Positions 7,520 through 16,269 of a stretch of 64,000 nt of DNA are shown piece after piece (position 1 is the first letter of the stretch; the number at the start of each line of letters is the position of its first letter). The stretch is from positions 62,001 to 126,000 of the forward strand of contig NZ_BOOU01000052.1 of NCBI RefSeq assembly GCF_016863395.1, given 5' to 3'. The position numbers and the translations under genes were made by a program. This DNA is from Sphaerisporangium rufum. Lineage in GTDB: Bacteria > Actinomycetota > Actinomycetes > Streptosporangiales > Streptosporangiaceae. Under the pieces are notes generated by a model, which was not told where the DNA came from, did no database searches, and worked only from the letters and a program-made list of their open reading frames with translations.

Positions 7520-8776
7520 ATGGGCGAGAAACTGGTCGTGGTCGGGCAGGGATATGTCGGCCTGCCGCTGGCCATGCGGGCAATCGCCGCCGGGTTCGAC
7601 GTCGTGGGGGTCGACGTGGACGATTGGCGGGTCAAGCGGCTGGACGCCGCCGAGTCCTACGTGGAGGACGTCGCCGACACCGTGCTCGCCGCCGCGCACC
7701 GGTCCGGCCGGTACCGGGCCACCACCGACTACGCCGCCGCCCGCGACTTCGACCTGTGCGTGATCACCGTGCCGACCCCGCTGCGCGAGGGCGCGCCCGA
7801 CCTGCGGCACGTCGCCGACGCCGCCCGGCGGATCGCCCCGCTGATCCGCCCGGGCGGCACCGTGATCCTGGAGTCGACCACCTACCCGGGCACCACCGAG
7901 GAGTACCTGCGCCCGCTGCTGGAGGATGGTTCCGGGCTGCGCACCCCCGAGGACTTCTTCCTCGGCTACAGCCCCGAGCGCATCGACCCGGGCAACACCC
8001 GCTGGCGGCTGGACAACACCCCCAAGGTGGTCTCCGGCCTCGACCCCGCGTCGCTGGCCCGCGTCGAGGCGTTCTACCGGCGGATCGTCGAACGGACGGT
8101 GCCGGTGTCCTCCACCCAGGTCGCCGAGCTGTGCAAGCTGCTGGAGAACACCTTCCGGCACGTCAACGTCGCGCTGGTCAACGAGCTGTCGATCTTCGCC
8201 GGGCAGCTCGGCATCGACGTGTGGGAGGCCATCGACGCCGCCTCCACCAAGCCGTTCGGCTACCTGCGGTTCACCCCCGGCCCGGGGGTGGGCGGGCACT
8301 GCCTGCCGATCGACCCGTCCTACCTGTCGTGGAAGGTGAAGCGCAGCCTCGGGCACAACTTCCGCTTCGTGGAGCTGGCCAACGACATAAACGACCACAT
8401 GCCCGCGCACGTCGTGCACCGGCTGACCCTGGCGCTCAACCGGCGCGGCCGGCCGGTCAACGGCAGCACCGTGCTGCTGCTCGGCCTGGCCTACAAGAAG
8501 AACACCGGCGACGTCCGCGAATCACCCGCGGTCGAGGTGGCCAAGTCGCTGCGCAAGCTGGGCGCCGAGGTGCGCGCCGCCGACCCGCACCTGGCCGACC
8601 AGGTGCCGCTCGACGTCACCATGGTGGCCGCCACCGAACGCGAGCTGGCCGCCGCCGACATCACCGTCGTGCTGACCGACCACGACGCGTTCGACTACGG
8701 GCTCGTCCAGCGCGCGGCGGGTCTGGTCTTCGACACCCGCAACCGCTGCCGCGGCCCCAACGTCGAGCGGCTGTGA
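7520..8776 (+). CDS. Nucleotide-sugar dehydrogenase (WecC/WbpA-type, UDP-N-acetylhexosamine 6-dehydrogenase)
   Basis: 418 residues. The N-terminal NAD domain has VVGQGYVGLP, the central domain has the Lys-Asn pair in CKLLENTFRHVN, and the catalytic Cys lies in GVGGHCLPIDP. These enzymes oxidise C6 of a UDP-sugar twice to the uronic acid. The LENTFRHVNVALVNEL and KPFGYLRFTPGPGVGGHCL stretches resemble UDP-GlcNAc/ManNAc dehydrogenases more than UDP-glucose dehydrogenase, so UDP-ManNAcA or UDP-GlcNAcA is the likely product (inference). ATG 7520 has AGGGAGG seven bases upstream; longer in-frame starts reach into the neighbouring gene and are unlikely. It opens the polysaccharide locus. Confidence 0.92.
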   Translation: MGEKLVVVGQGYVGLPLAMRAIAAGFDVVGVDVDDWRVKRLDAAESYVEDVADTVLAAAHRSGRYRATTDYAAARDFDLCVITVPTPLREGAPDLRHVADAARRIAPLIRPGGTVILESTTYPGTTEEYLRPLLEDGSGLRTPEDFFLGYSPERIDPGNTRWRLDNTPKVVSGLDPASLARVEAFYRRIVERTVPVSSTQVAELCKLLENTFRHVNVALVNELSIFAGQLGIDVWEAIDAASTKPFGYLRFTPGPGVGGHCLPIDPSYLSWKVKRSLGHNFRFVELANDINDHMPAHVVHRLTLALNRRGRPVNGSTVLLLGLAYKKNTGDVRESPAVEVAKSLRKLGAEVRAADPHLADQVPLDVTMVAATERELAAADITVVLTDHDAFDYGLVQRAAGLVFDTRNRCRGPNVERL

Positions 8777-8874
8777 GCCGGCGGCCGAAGACCCGGTGAG
8801 GAACGGGTAAGGAGACCGTCACCCGGCCGGGCGGCGCCCGGACACCTGATGATCTCCCGGCGAGACTGGCCGGC

Positions 8875-11220
8875 ATGGCCAACACGCAGTCACAGTCCGG
8901 ATCCGGCGGCCCGGCCGCGACCGTTCCCGCCACCCGGCCGCCCATCACCGCCGCCCCGGCGGGCGGGGGGTGGCGGGCGGCGGCGCGGTGGCTGCCCCTG
9001 CTCTGCGCCGCGGGCGCCGCGGTCGCGGTGTTCCGCTGGACCGGCACCCCGGCCGGCGACATCGGGAAGTTCGCCGCCTACCTGGTGCTGTGCGTGGCCG
9101 CCCCCGGCACGCTGCTGGTGCGCGCCCTGTACCGCGGCCCGCGCACGTTCACCGAGGAGATCGCGCTGGGCACCGCCGCCGGGTACGCCGCCGAGGTGCT
9201 CGCCTACATCCCGGCCCGGGCGCTCGGCGCGCCGCTGGCCGTGCTGGCCTGGCCCGCGCTGACCTACCTCGCCTTCCTCGGCGTCCCCCGGCTGCGGCGG
9301 TACTGGCGGCACCAGGTCACCGCGCGCACGCCCGGGTGGTGCGCCTGGGCCATCGCCGCCACCGTCACCGGTCTGGTCGCCTACACCGGGGCCACCCACT
9401 TCCGCAACAACCCGCTGACCTGGCCGGCGGCCGGCGCGGGCGGGTACGACATGCCGTTCCACCTGGCACTGATCAGCGAGCTGCGCCACCACATGCCGCC
9501 GGCCATGCCCAGCGTGGCCGGCCAGCCGCTGCTCTATCACTGGTTCGTCTACGCGCACTCCGCCGCGGCCAGCTGGATCACCGGCGTGGAGCCGCTGGTG
9601 CTGCTGCTGCGCCTCGGGATGCTCCCGGTGAACGCCGCCTTCCTGGTCCTGATCGTGATGACCGCCCGGCGGCTGGCCGGTACCTGGGCGCTGACCGTGC
9701 CGGTGCTGGCCGGCAGCGTCCTGGTCAGCACCCCCAGCCTGTACGTGACCGCCAACATGGTGTTCGGCTGGGGCGGCGTGCAGTTCCTCGCCTGGCGCAG
9801 CCCCACCCAGATGTTCGCCGGGCTGCTGTTCGCCGCGCTCGTCATCCTGCTGGCCGACCTGCTCACCCGGCGCCGGGTGCCGGCCGGGCACTGGGTGCTG
9901 CTGGTGCTGTTCACCGTCACCGTCATGGGGGCAAAGGCGGTCTTCCTGCCGCTGCTGCTGGCCGGCCTGGCGGCCGTGGTCGCCGTGGGGCTGCTGCGCC
10001 GCCGCACGCCCGGCGCGCCGGTGCTCGCCCTGGCCGCGCTCACCGCCGGTTGCGTGGCGTTCGCCCAGTTGGTGCTGTTCGGCGGCGGCCGGCAGGGCAT
10101 GGTGCTCGCGCCGTTCGGCTTCGCGCCGAGCGCCTGGCACGACCTGGCCGGGCCCGGCCGCTCGGCCGCCGGAACCGCCGGCGTCGTCGCGCTGCACCTG
10201 CTGTGCTGGGCCATCCCCGCCTGCGGGCTGGTCGGGCTGCTGGCCGCGCCCCGGCTGGCGCTCCGGCCGCCGGTGGTGCTGATGCTCACCATGGTCGCCG
10301 CCGGACATGTGATGGTGGTGCTGTTCCAGCACCCCGGCCGCAGCCAGTTCTTCTTCCTGGACGCCGCCTACCCCTACCTGGTCATCCTGTCGGCGTACGG
10401 CGTCTGGATCCTGTGCCACCGGGCCGGGCTCGGTGGCCGGACGGCGCTCGCCGCCGGGGTCGCCGGGGTGGCGGTGGCCGGGGTGATCGCGCTGACCTGC
10501 GGGGTGCGGGTGCCGCTGGCGCTGGGACGGCCGGGCGCGCTGATCTTCCTGCCCTACGCGGTGCTGGTGGCCGTCACCGTCCTGGCCGCCGCGGTCCTCG
10601 CCCTTACCGCGGGCCGGCGCCGCGCGGTGGCGCTGACCACGGCCGCGGTGACCGGCATCGGCCTGGTGGCCTGCGCCTCGGCCATCGCACAGGCCCTGCC
10701 GGGCAAGATCGCCGCCAAGGGGGTGGACGGGGTCGGCAAGGCGTCGGTCGCGCAGGCCGCCGTGGTCCCGGTGGGTCTCATGGCGGCCGCCCGGTGGCTG
10801 CGCGACCACTCCGCCCCCGGCGACCTGGTCGCCACCAACTCCCACTGCCATTGGACGCAGGACGCGGACCCGTGCGACCCCCAGCAGTTCTGGGGCACCG
10901 GGCTGTCGGAGCGCCGCATGCTGGTCGAGGGCTGGTCCTACGCGCCGGCCGCCATCAAGCTGTGGCGCCCGGATTGGGCGGCCAACACCCCGGCGTTCTG
11001 GGACCCGGCGCTGCTGCGGCTGAACGACGCGGCCATCGAGCGGGCGGACGCCGCCTCGCTCGCCCGGCTGCGCGACCGGTACGGGGTGCGCTGGCTGCTG
11101 GCCGACACCCGGCGGGTCACCGCGCCGGACCGGCTCGCCCAGCTGGCCCCGCTCGCGTACCGCTCCGGGGTCTTCGCCGTCCACCGGGTGATCCCCGGTC
11201 CCGGGACAGGGTCGCGATAG
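8875..11220 (+). CDS. Polytopic membrane protein, GT-C-like, tandem paralogue 1 (type A)
   Basis: 781 residues. A Pro/Thr-rich cytoplasmic tail of about 35 residues precedes roughly a dozen hydrophobic helices and a soluble C-terminal domain of about 150 residues. The first large outer loop carries DMPFHLALISELRHH and YHWF, conserved in all four paralogues. The Asp and Glu ten residues apart recall the acidic catalytic loop of GT-C lipid-sugar-dependent glycosyltransferases (inference). Type A hallmarks are FGWGG followed by SPTQ, FGGGRQG, and HPGRSQFFF. The C-terminal domain has RWLRDHSAPGD, paired Cys, and ERRMLVEGW. No named family is recognised. No good ribosome site precedes ATG 8875. 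Confidence 0.85.
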   Translation: MANTQSQSGSGGPAATVPATRPPITAAPAGGGWRAAARWLPLLCAAGAAVAVFRWTGTPAGDIGKFAAYLVLCVAAPGTLLVRALYRGPRTFTEEIALGTAAGYAAEVLAYIPARALGAPLAVLAWPALTYLAFLGVPRLRRYWRHQVTARTPGWCAWAIAATVTGLVAYTGATHFRNNPLTWPAAGAGGYDMPFHLALISELRHHMPPAMPSVAGQPLLYHWFVYAHSAAASWITGVEPLVLLLRLGMLPVNAAFLVLIVMTARRLAGTWALTVPVLAGSVLVSTPSLYVTANMVFGWGGVQFLAWRSPTQMFAGLLFAALVILLADLLTRRRVPAGHWVLLVLFTVTVMGAKAVFLPLLLAGLAAVVAVGLLRRRTPGAPVLALAALTAGCVAFAQLVLFGGGRQGMVLAPFGFAPSAWHDLAGPGRSAAGTAGVVALHLLCWAIPACGLVGLLAAPRLALRPPVVLMLTMVAAGHVMVVLFQHPGRSQFFFLDAAYPYLVILSAYGVWILCHRAGLGGRTALAAGVAGVAVAGVIALTCGVRVPLALGRPGALIFLPYAVLVAVTVLAAAVLALTAGRRRAVALTTAAVTGIGLVACASAIAQALPGKIAAKGVDGVGKASVAQAAVVPVGLMAAARWLRDHSAPGDLVATNSHCHWTQDADPCDPQQFWGTGLSERRMLVEGWSYAPAAIKLWRPDWAANTPAFWDPALLRLNDAAIERADAASLARLRDRYGVRWLLADTRRVTAPDRLAQLAPLAYRSGVFAVHRVIPGPGTGSR

Positions 11221-11299
11221 GGACAAGGACCGGCAAGAAGATCATCGGGCCGCGGGCGTCCGGCCCGGCGGCCGGGAGGCCGGTCGCCAGACTACGGCC

Positions 11300-13633
11300 A
11301 TGACGACGACTCCACCCGCCGGTGATCCGGCACTGGCGGTCCGGGACGGCGCCGCGGGCCGGCCGGCCGGCCCGCGCCACCGGGCGCCGCGCGGCCTGCG
11401 CTCGGTGGCCCGCTCGCCCTGGCCGCCCGCCGTGCTGGTCGCCGCGCTCGCGGTGGCGGTGCTGCGGCACTACGGGACTCCGATCCGCGACCTGGCGGCG
11501 TTCGCCGGTTACCTGGCCGGGTGCGTGGCGGTGCCGGGCACGCTGCTGGTGCGGGCGCTGCATCCCGGCCGGCGCACCCGGCTGGAGGAGGTGGCGTTCG
11601 GCCTGGCGGTGGGGTACGCGATCGAGGTCCTCGCCTACCTGGCCGCCCGCGCCGCCGGCGCGCCGCTACTGGTCCTCGGCTGGCCGGCCGCCACCTACGC
11701 CGCGTTCCTGCTGATCCCCCGGCTGCGCCGGCACTGGCGCGGCACCCGCCCGCAGCGGGCGCCGCGGTGGTGGGCGTGGTTCCTGGCGCTGGTCGCCTGC
11801 TACGTGCTCGCCTCCAGCGCCGCCGAGTTCTTCCGCACCGCGCCGCTGCGCTGGCCGGCCGCCGGGACGATGCACTTCGACCTGCCGTACGCGCTCGGCA
11901 TGCTGGGCGAGCTGCGTCACCATCTGCCCCCGCAGCTGCCCATCGTGGCGGGTGAGCCGCTCTACTACCACTGGTTCGCCTTCGCGCACCTGGCCGCGGC
12001 GAGCTGGATCACCGGCGTGGAGCCGATGGTGCTGATGTTCCGGCTGGCCGCGTTGCCGCTGGTCGGAGTCTTCGTCGTCCTGCTCGCGGCGCTCGGCCGG
12101 CGGATCACCGGCTCGTTCGGCGGCGCGGCGCTGTGCGTGACGGCCACCTTCGCCATGGCGCTGCCCAGCCTGTACGCCAATGCCAACGGGCTGCTCATCT
12201 GGACGGGGGTCCAGCAACCGCCGTGGCGCGGCCCGACCACCACGTTCGCGATGATGCTGTTCGTGCCGTTCGTGCTGGTGCTGCTCGACCTGCTGGACGG
12301 CCGGCGCACCGGCCGGGCGACCTGGGCGCTGCTGGTCCTGCTCATCGTGGTGATCATGGGCGCCAAGGCCGTCTACCTGCCGCTGGCCCTGGCCGGGCTG
12401 GCGGCCGTCGCCGCCGCCCAGGCGGCCCGCCGCCGGCCGCCGTGGCGGGCGCTCGCGGCGTTCGCCCTGGCCGCCGCCTGCCTGTGCTACGCGCAGTTCG
12501 TGCTGCTGGGCGGGGCCCGGCTCGGGCTGTTCGTCCAGCCGCTGGCGGCGGCGCGCAAGACGTGGGCGGCGCTGGCCGGCGTCCCCGAACCCGAGGTCAC
12601 CACGGCGGCACTGCTGGCGTGCGCGGTGCTGTTCCTGCTGGGCTGGGCGGCCGGTTGGTGCGGCTCCCTCTGGCTGCTGCGCGGCACGCCCGGTACCCCG
12701 TTCACCGCCTTCACCGCCGGCACGGGGGTCGTCGCGGTGGGCGCGGCGCTGCTGCTCGGCAGCACCACCACCCTCAACCAGGGGTACTTCCTGATCTGTG
12801 CCGCGCCGCTGCTGTCGGTGCTCGCCGTACACGGGTTCCTCGTCCTGGCGCGGCGGCAGGGACTCGGCGCCAAGGCCTGCTGCGGCGCGCTGGCGGCCGG
12901 GGTGGTGGTGGCGGTGGCGGTGCGGGCGGCCTGCGGGGTGCGGGTGCCGCTGCCGCCCGGCACGCCGTGGCGGGCCCTGCTGCTGCCGTACGCCGTGGTG
13001 GCCGCCGTGGTGGCCCTGGCGGCCGCCGGGCTGTGGGCGGCGCGCCGGCGGCCGCGCCCGTGGGCTCTGCTGGTCGCGCTGGTGGTGGGGGTCGGGCCGG
13101 CCGGGGCCTGGCCGGCCCGGGCGATGCTGATGGTGCGGCCGGACGGCCGGGCCGGGCTGGAGAACGACCAGCGGGTCGCGCCGGCCGACGTGCCGCGCGG
13201 GCTGGCGGCCGCCGCGCGCTGGCTGCGGGACCACTCGGCGCCCGGCGATGTGCTGGCCACCAACGTGCACTGCCGCTGGGGCCACGAGTTGCCGTGCGAC
13301 ACCCGCCAGTACTGGCTGGCGGCGCTGGCCGAGCGCCGGGTGCTGGTGGAGGGCTGGGCGTTCACCCCGGTCAACCACGCCCGGTGGCGGCCGGGTGAGA
13401 TCCTGCAGCTGCGGCCGTTCTGGGATCCGGCCCGGCTGGCGGCCAACGACGCCGCCTTCACCGCGCCGAGCCCGGCCGCGGTGGCCCGGCTGCGCGACGG
13501 CTACGGCGTCCGCTGGCTGGTCGCCGACGAGCGCCGCCTGGCGCCGGGCACCCCGCCGGCCGGTGTCACCGGCCCGCTGTTCCGGGCCGGCGACATCGCC
13601 GTCTACCGGCTGCCCGCGGCTCCGGCCCGCTGA
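11300..13633 (+). CDS. Polytopic membrane protein, GT-C-like, tandem paralogue 2 (type B)
   Basis: 777 residues with the same plan as its neighbours: N-tail, about 12 helices, soluble C-terminal domain. The shared loop reads FDLPYALGMLGELRHH, then YYHWF. Type B hallmarks differ from type A: SLYANANGL followed by TGV in place of FGWGG/SPTQ, LLGGARLG, NQGYF, and C-terminal RQYWLAALAERRVLVEGW. C-terminal Cys residues in HCRWGHELPCD are probably disulfide-bonded outside the membrane. It starts 79 bp after paralogue 1 and ends 2 bp before paralogue 3, so types B and A are tightly coupled here. Confidence 0.85.
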   Translation: MTTTPPAGDPALAVRDGAAGRPAGPRHRAPRGLRSVARSPWPPAVLVAALAVAVLRHYGTPIRDLAAFAGYLAGCVAVPGTLLVRALHPGRRTRLEEVAFGLAVGYAIEVLAYLAARAAGAPLLVLGWPAATYAAFLLIPRLRRHWRGTRPQRAPRWWAWFLALVACYVLASSAAEFFRTAPLRWPAAGTMHFDLPYALGMLGELRHHLPPQLPIVAGEPLYYHWFAFAHLAAASWITGVEPMVLMFRLAALPLVGVFVVLLAALGRRITGSFGGAALCVTATFAMALPSLYANANGLLIWTGVQQPPWRGPTTTFAMMLFVPFVLVLLDLLDGRRTGRATWALLVLLIVVIMGAKAVYLPLALAGLAAVAAAQAARRRPPWRALAAFALAAACLCYAQFVLLGGARLGLFVQPLAAARKTWAALAGVPEPEVTTAALLACAVLFLLGWAAGWCGSLWLLRGTPGTPFTAFTAGTGVVAVGAALLLGSTTTLNQGYFLICAAPLLSVLAVHGFLVLARRQGLGAKACCGALAAGVVVAVAVRAACGVRVPLPPGTPWRALLLPYAVVAAVVALAAAGLWAARRRPRPWALLVALVVGVGPAGAWPARAMLMVRPDGRAGLENDQRVAPADVPRGLAAAARWLRDHSAPGDVLATNVHCRWGHELPCDTRQYWLAALAERRVLVEGWAFTPVNHARWRPGEILQLRPFWDPARLAANDAAFTAPSPAAVARLRDGYGVRWLVADERRLAPGTPPAGVTGPLFRAGDIAVYRLPAAPAR

Positions 13634-13635
13634 CC

Positions 13636-16014
13636 ATGGCCGACACTTCGCCCTCACCCGGGCTGCTGCCACCGGTCGCGCCGGTCCGCGGGCCGGTCCC
13701 GCCGCCCCGCCGCGCGGAACCCGCGCCCGCCCGGCGGCCTGCCCGGAGGTCCGCTCGGCGGCCCACCCGGCGGCTCACCCGGTGGCCGCCGCCGTGGGTG
13801 CCCGGGGTCACGGCGCTCGGCGGCACGGTGGCCGTCCTGCTGCGCCACGGCACTCCGGTGCACGACATGGCGCTGTTCTCCGGATATGTCGTCCTATACC
13901 TGGCGTTGCCCGGCACCCTGCTGGCCCGCGCGCTGTATCCGGGCCGGCGGACCCGGGCCGAGGACGCCGCGCTCGGCCTCGCCATCGGCCACGCCGCCGA
14001 GCTGCTGGTCTACCTCCCGGCCCGCGCCCTCGGCGCGCCGCGGCTGATCCTGATCTGGCCGGCCGCGACCGTACTGGCCTTCCTCGCCGTGCCCCGGCTG
14101 CGCCGGCACTGGCGGGGCGGGCCACGGCCCGCCGTCCCCGGATGGTGGCCGTACTGGCCGGCCGCGATCATGATCGTCTTGCTGCTGACCAGCGCCACGG
14201 GGTACTTCGGCGCCACGCCGCTCGCCTGGCCCGCGCTCGCGCGCATTCCCACCGACGTTCCCTTCCACCTCGCGCTGGCCGGCGAGCTGCGCCACCATCT
14301 GCCGCCCGGCATGCCCGGCGTCGCCGGCGAACCCCTCTCCTACCACTGGTTCGCCCACGCCCACCTGGCCGCGGCCTCCTGGGCGACCGGCGTCGAACCG
14401 CTGGTCCTGCTCACCCGCCTGGACGCGCTCCCCATGGTCGCCGCGCTGCTCGTGCTGCTCGCGGCCACCGCGCGGCGGATCGTCGGCACCTGGACCGGCG
14501 CGGGTGCCGCGCTGCTCGGCGCGGTCTTCATCGGCACGCCCGGCATGTACCTGACCACTCGAATGATCTTCGGTTGGGGCGGCATCCCCGGGGAGGCCTG
14601 GACCAGCCCCACCCAGACCTACGCCGCGCTGCTGTTCGCCCCGGCGTTCCTCATACTGCTGGACCTGCTGGACGGCCGCCGGTCCGGTGCCCGCCCGTGG
14701 CTGCTACTCGGCGCGCTGCTGGTGGCCGTGATGGGGGCGAAGTCCACCTTCCTGCCGGTGCTGCTGGCCGGGCTGCTCGCGGTGCTCGCGGCCGCCGCGC
14801 TCGCCGGACGCGGAACACATCGGCCGGCCCTGGTCGCGGCCGGCCTGTGCGCCGCCCTGCTGCTGTTCGCCCATCTGGTGCTCTTCGGCGGCGGCCGGCA
14901 AGGGATCGTGCCCGCGCTGTTCTCGTTCGTCACCGAGACACCGGAAAAGCTCGGCGGCCGGCCGCCACTGGCCGGCCTGGCGGCCAGTGGCGGCCTGGGC
15001 GCGCTGTTCCTGCTGTGCTGCGCCTTGACCTGCTGCGGGGCCGCGGGCCTGATCGGCGACCGGCGGGAACTCGCCCGGCCGGTGGTGCCGCTCGTCCTCG
15101 GCATGGCCGGCGCCGGGTACGCCTGCCTGCTGCTGGTCACCCATCCGGGAGCGAGCCAGTACTTCTTCCTGTTCTCCGCCTATCCCTACCTGGCCATCCT
15201 GTGCGTGCACGGCGTGCGGCGCCGGTGCCTGCGCTCGGGGACGCCGCGGCGGCAGGCCGGATGCGCCCTGGCCGCCGGGCCGCTGCTGGTCCTGGCCATC
15301 GCCGCCGCGTGCCGCGTGCGGGTACCGCTGCCGGCCGGCTCGTCCGGATACCTGGTGTTCCTGCCCTACCTGCTGCTCTGCCTGGCGATCGCCGCGGGCG
15401 GCCTGGCCGTGACCCTGGCCGCCGGCCCGCGGCGGGCGGCCGCGCTCACGCTGGCCTGCTGCGCCGGCGCCGGTCTGCTGGGCTGCCTGCCCGGCCGGCT
15501 GCTGACCTTCGCCGCCGGCCGGACGGCCGACCGCGCCCCGGCGGTACCGCCCGGCACCAGGCCGCCGGCCGACCCGGTCCCGCCGGGCGCGGCGCCGGCC
15601 GCCCGCTGGCTGCGCGACCACTCGGCGCCCGGCGACCTGGTCGCGACCAACACCCACTGCCGGTGGGGGCACGAAAACCCGTGCCAGAGCAACCAGTTCT
15701 GGCTGTCGGGGCTGGCCGAGCGCCGCATGCTGCTGGAGGGGTGGGCCTACTCCCCCACCGGCATCACCGGCTGGCGGCCCGGCCGGCCCTACAACGGCGA
15801 CCCGTTCTGGGACCGCCGGCTGCTGGCCGTCAACGACGCGGCGACCGTCGCCGGATCGGCCGCCGCGCTCGCCGAGCTTCGTGACCGGCACGGCGTGCGC
15901 TGGCTGCTGGTGGACGAGCGGCGGACCGCCCCCGGCGCGCCCCTCGCCGAGCACGCGCGGCTGTCGTTCCGCACCGGCGGGTACGCCGTCTACCGGCTCC
16001 GTCCGGCCCGCTGA
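13636..16014 (+). CDS. Polytopic membrane protein, GT-C-like, tandem paralogue 3 (type A)
   Basis: 792 residues, starting two bases after the stop of paralogue 2. The N-tail is Arg/Pro-rich. The outer loop reads TDVPFHLALAGELRHH, then SYHWF. It shares the type A set with paralogue 1: FGWGG followed by SPTQ, FGGGRQG, HPGASQYFF and ERRMLLEGW. The C-terminal domain has HCRWGHENPCQ and a closing beta-rich segment GVRWLLVDERR. A role in transferring or polymerising lipid-linked sugar outside the membrane fits the locus, but no activity can be read directly. Confidence 0.85.
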   Translation: MADTSPSPGLLPPVAPVRGPVPPPRRAEPAPARRPARRSARRPTRRLTRWPPPWVPGVTALGGTVAVLLRHGTPVHDMALFSGYVVLYLALPGTLLARALYPGRRTRAEDAALGLAIGHAAELLVYLPARALGAPRLILIWPAATVLAFLAVPRLRRHWRGGPRPAVPGWWPYWPAAIMIVLLLTSATGYFGATPLAWPALARIPTDVPFHLALAGELRHHLPPGMPGVAGEPLSYHWFAHAHLAAASWATGVEPLVLLTRLDALPMVAALLVLLAATARRIVGTWTGAGAALLGAVFIGTPGMYLTTRMIFGWGGIPGEAWTSPTQTYAALLFAPAFLILLDLLDGRRSGARPWLLLGALLVAVMGAKSTFLPVLLAGLLAVLAAAALAGRGTHRPALVAAGLCAALLLFAHLVLFGGGRQGIVPALFSFVTETPEKLGGRPPLAGLAASGGLGALFLLCCALTCCGAAGLIGDRRELARPVVPLVLGMAGAGYACLLLVTHPGASQYFFLFSAYPYLAILCVHGVRRRCLRSGTPRRQAGCALAAGPLLVLAIAAACRVRVPLPAGSSGYLVFLPYLLLCLAIAAGGLAVTLAAGPRRAAALTLACCAGAGLLGCLPGRLLTFAAGRTADRAPAVPPGTRPPADPVPPGAAPAARWLRDHSAPGDLVATNTHCRWGHENPCQSNQFWLSGLAERRMLLEGWAYSPTGITGWRPGRPYNGDPFWDRRLLAVNDAATVAGSAAALAELRDRHGVRWLLVDERRTAPGAPLAEHARLSFRTGGYAVYRLRPAR

Positions 16015-16269
16015 CCGGAGCCCGCCGGGGCGCGCGCCGGCAATCGCGGCCGCACCCTGCCGGCGGCTCGCCGGGTGGCGCGGACGGGAGCCGGCCGCAC
16101 TCGGGTGGCCGGCCGCCGGCCGGTCGCCCGGTGAGGGCCGGCACCCGGCGGGCGGAGGCCGCGCGTGCGCCGCGCCGCATCTTTGTGGCGGCACAAGGCC
16201 GGGTAAGGACCTGGCCTGCGGCGGAGCGGTGACCTGGGACGGCGGCGACCCGATGATCACACTACGCGC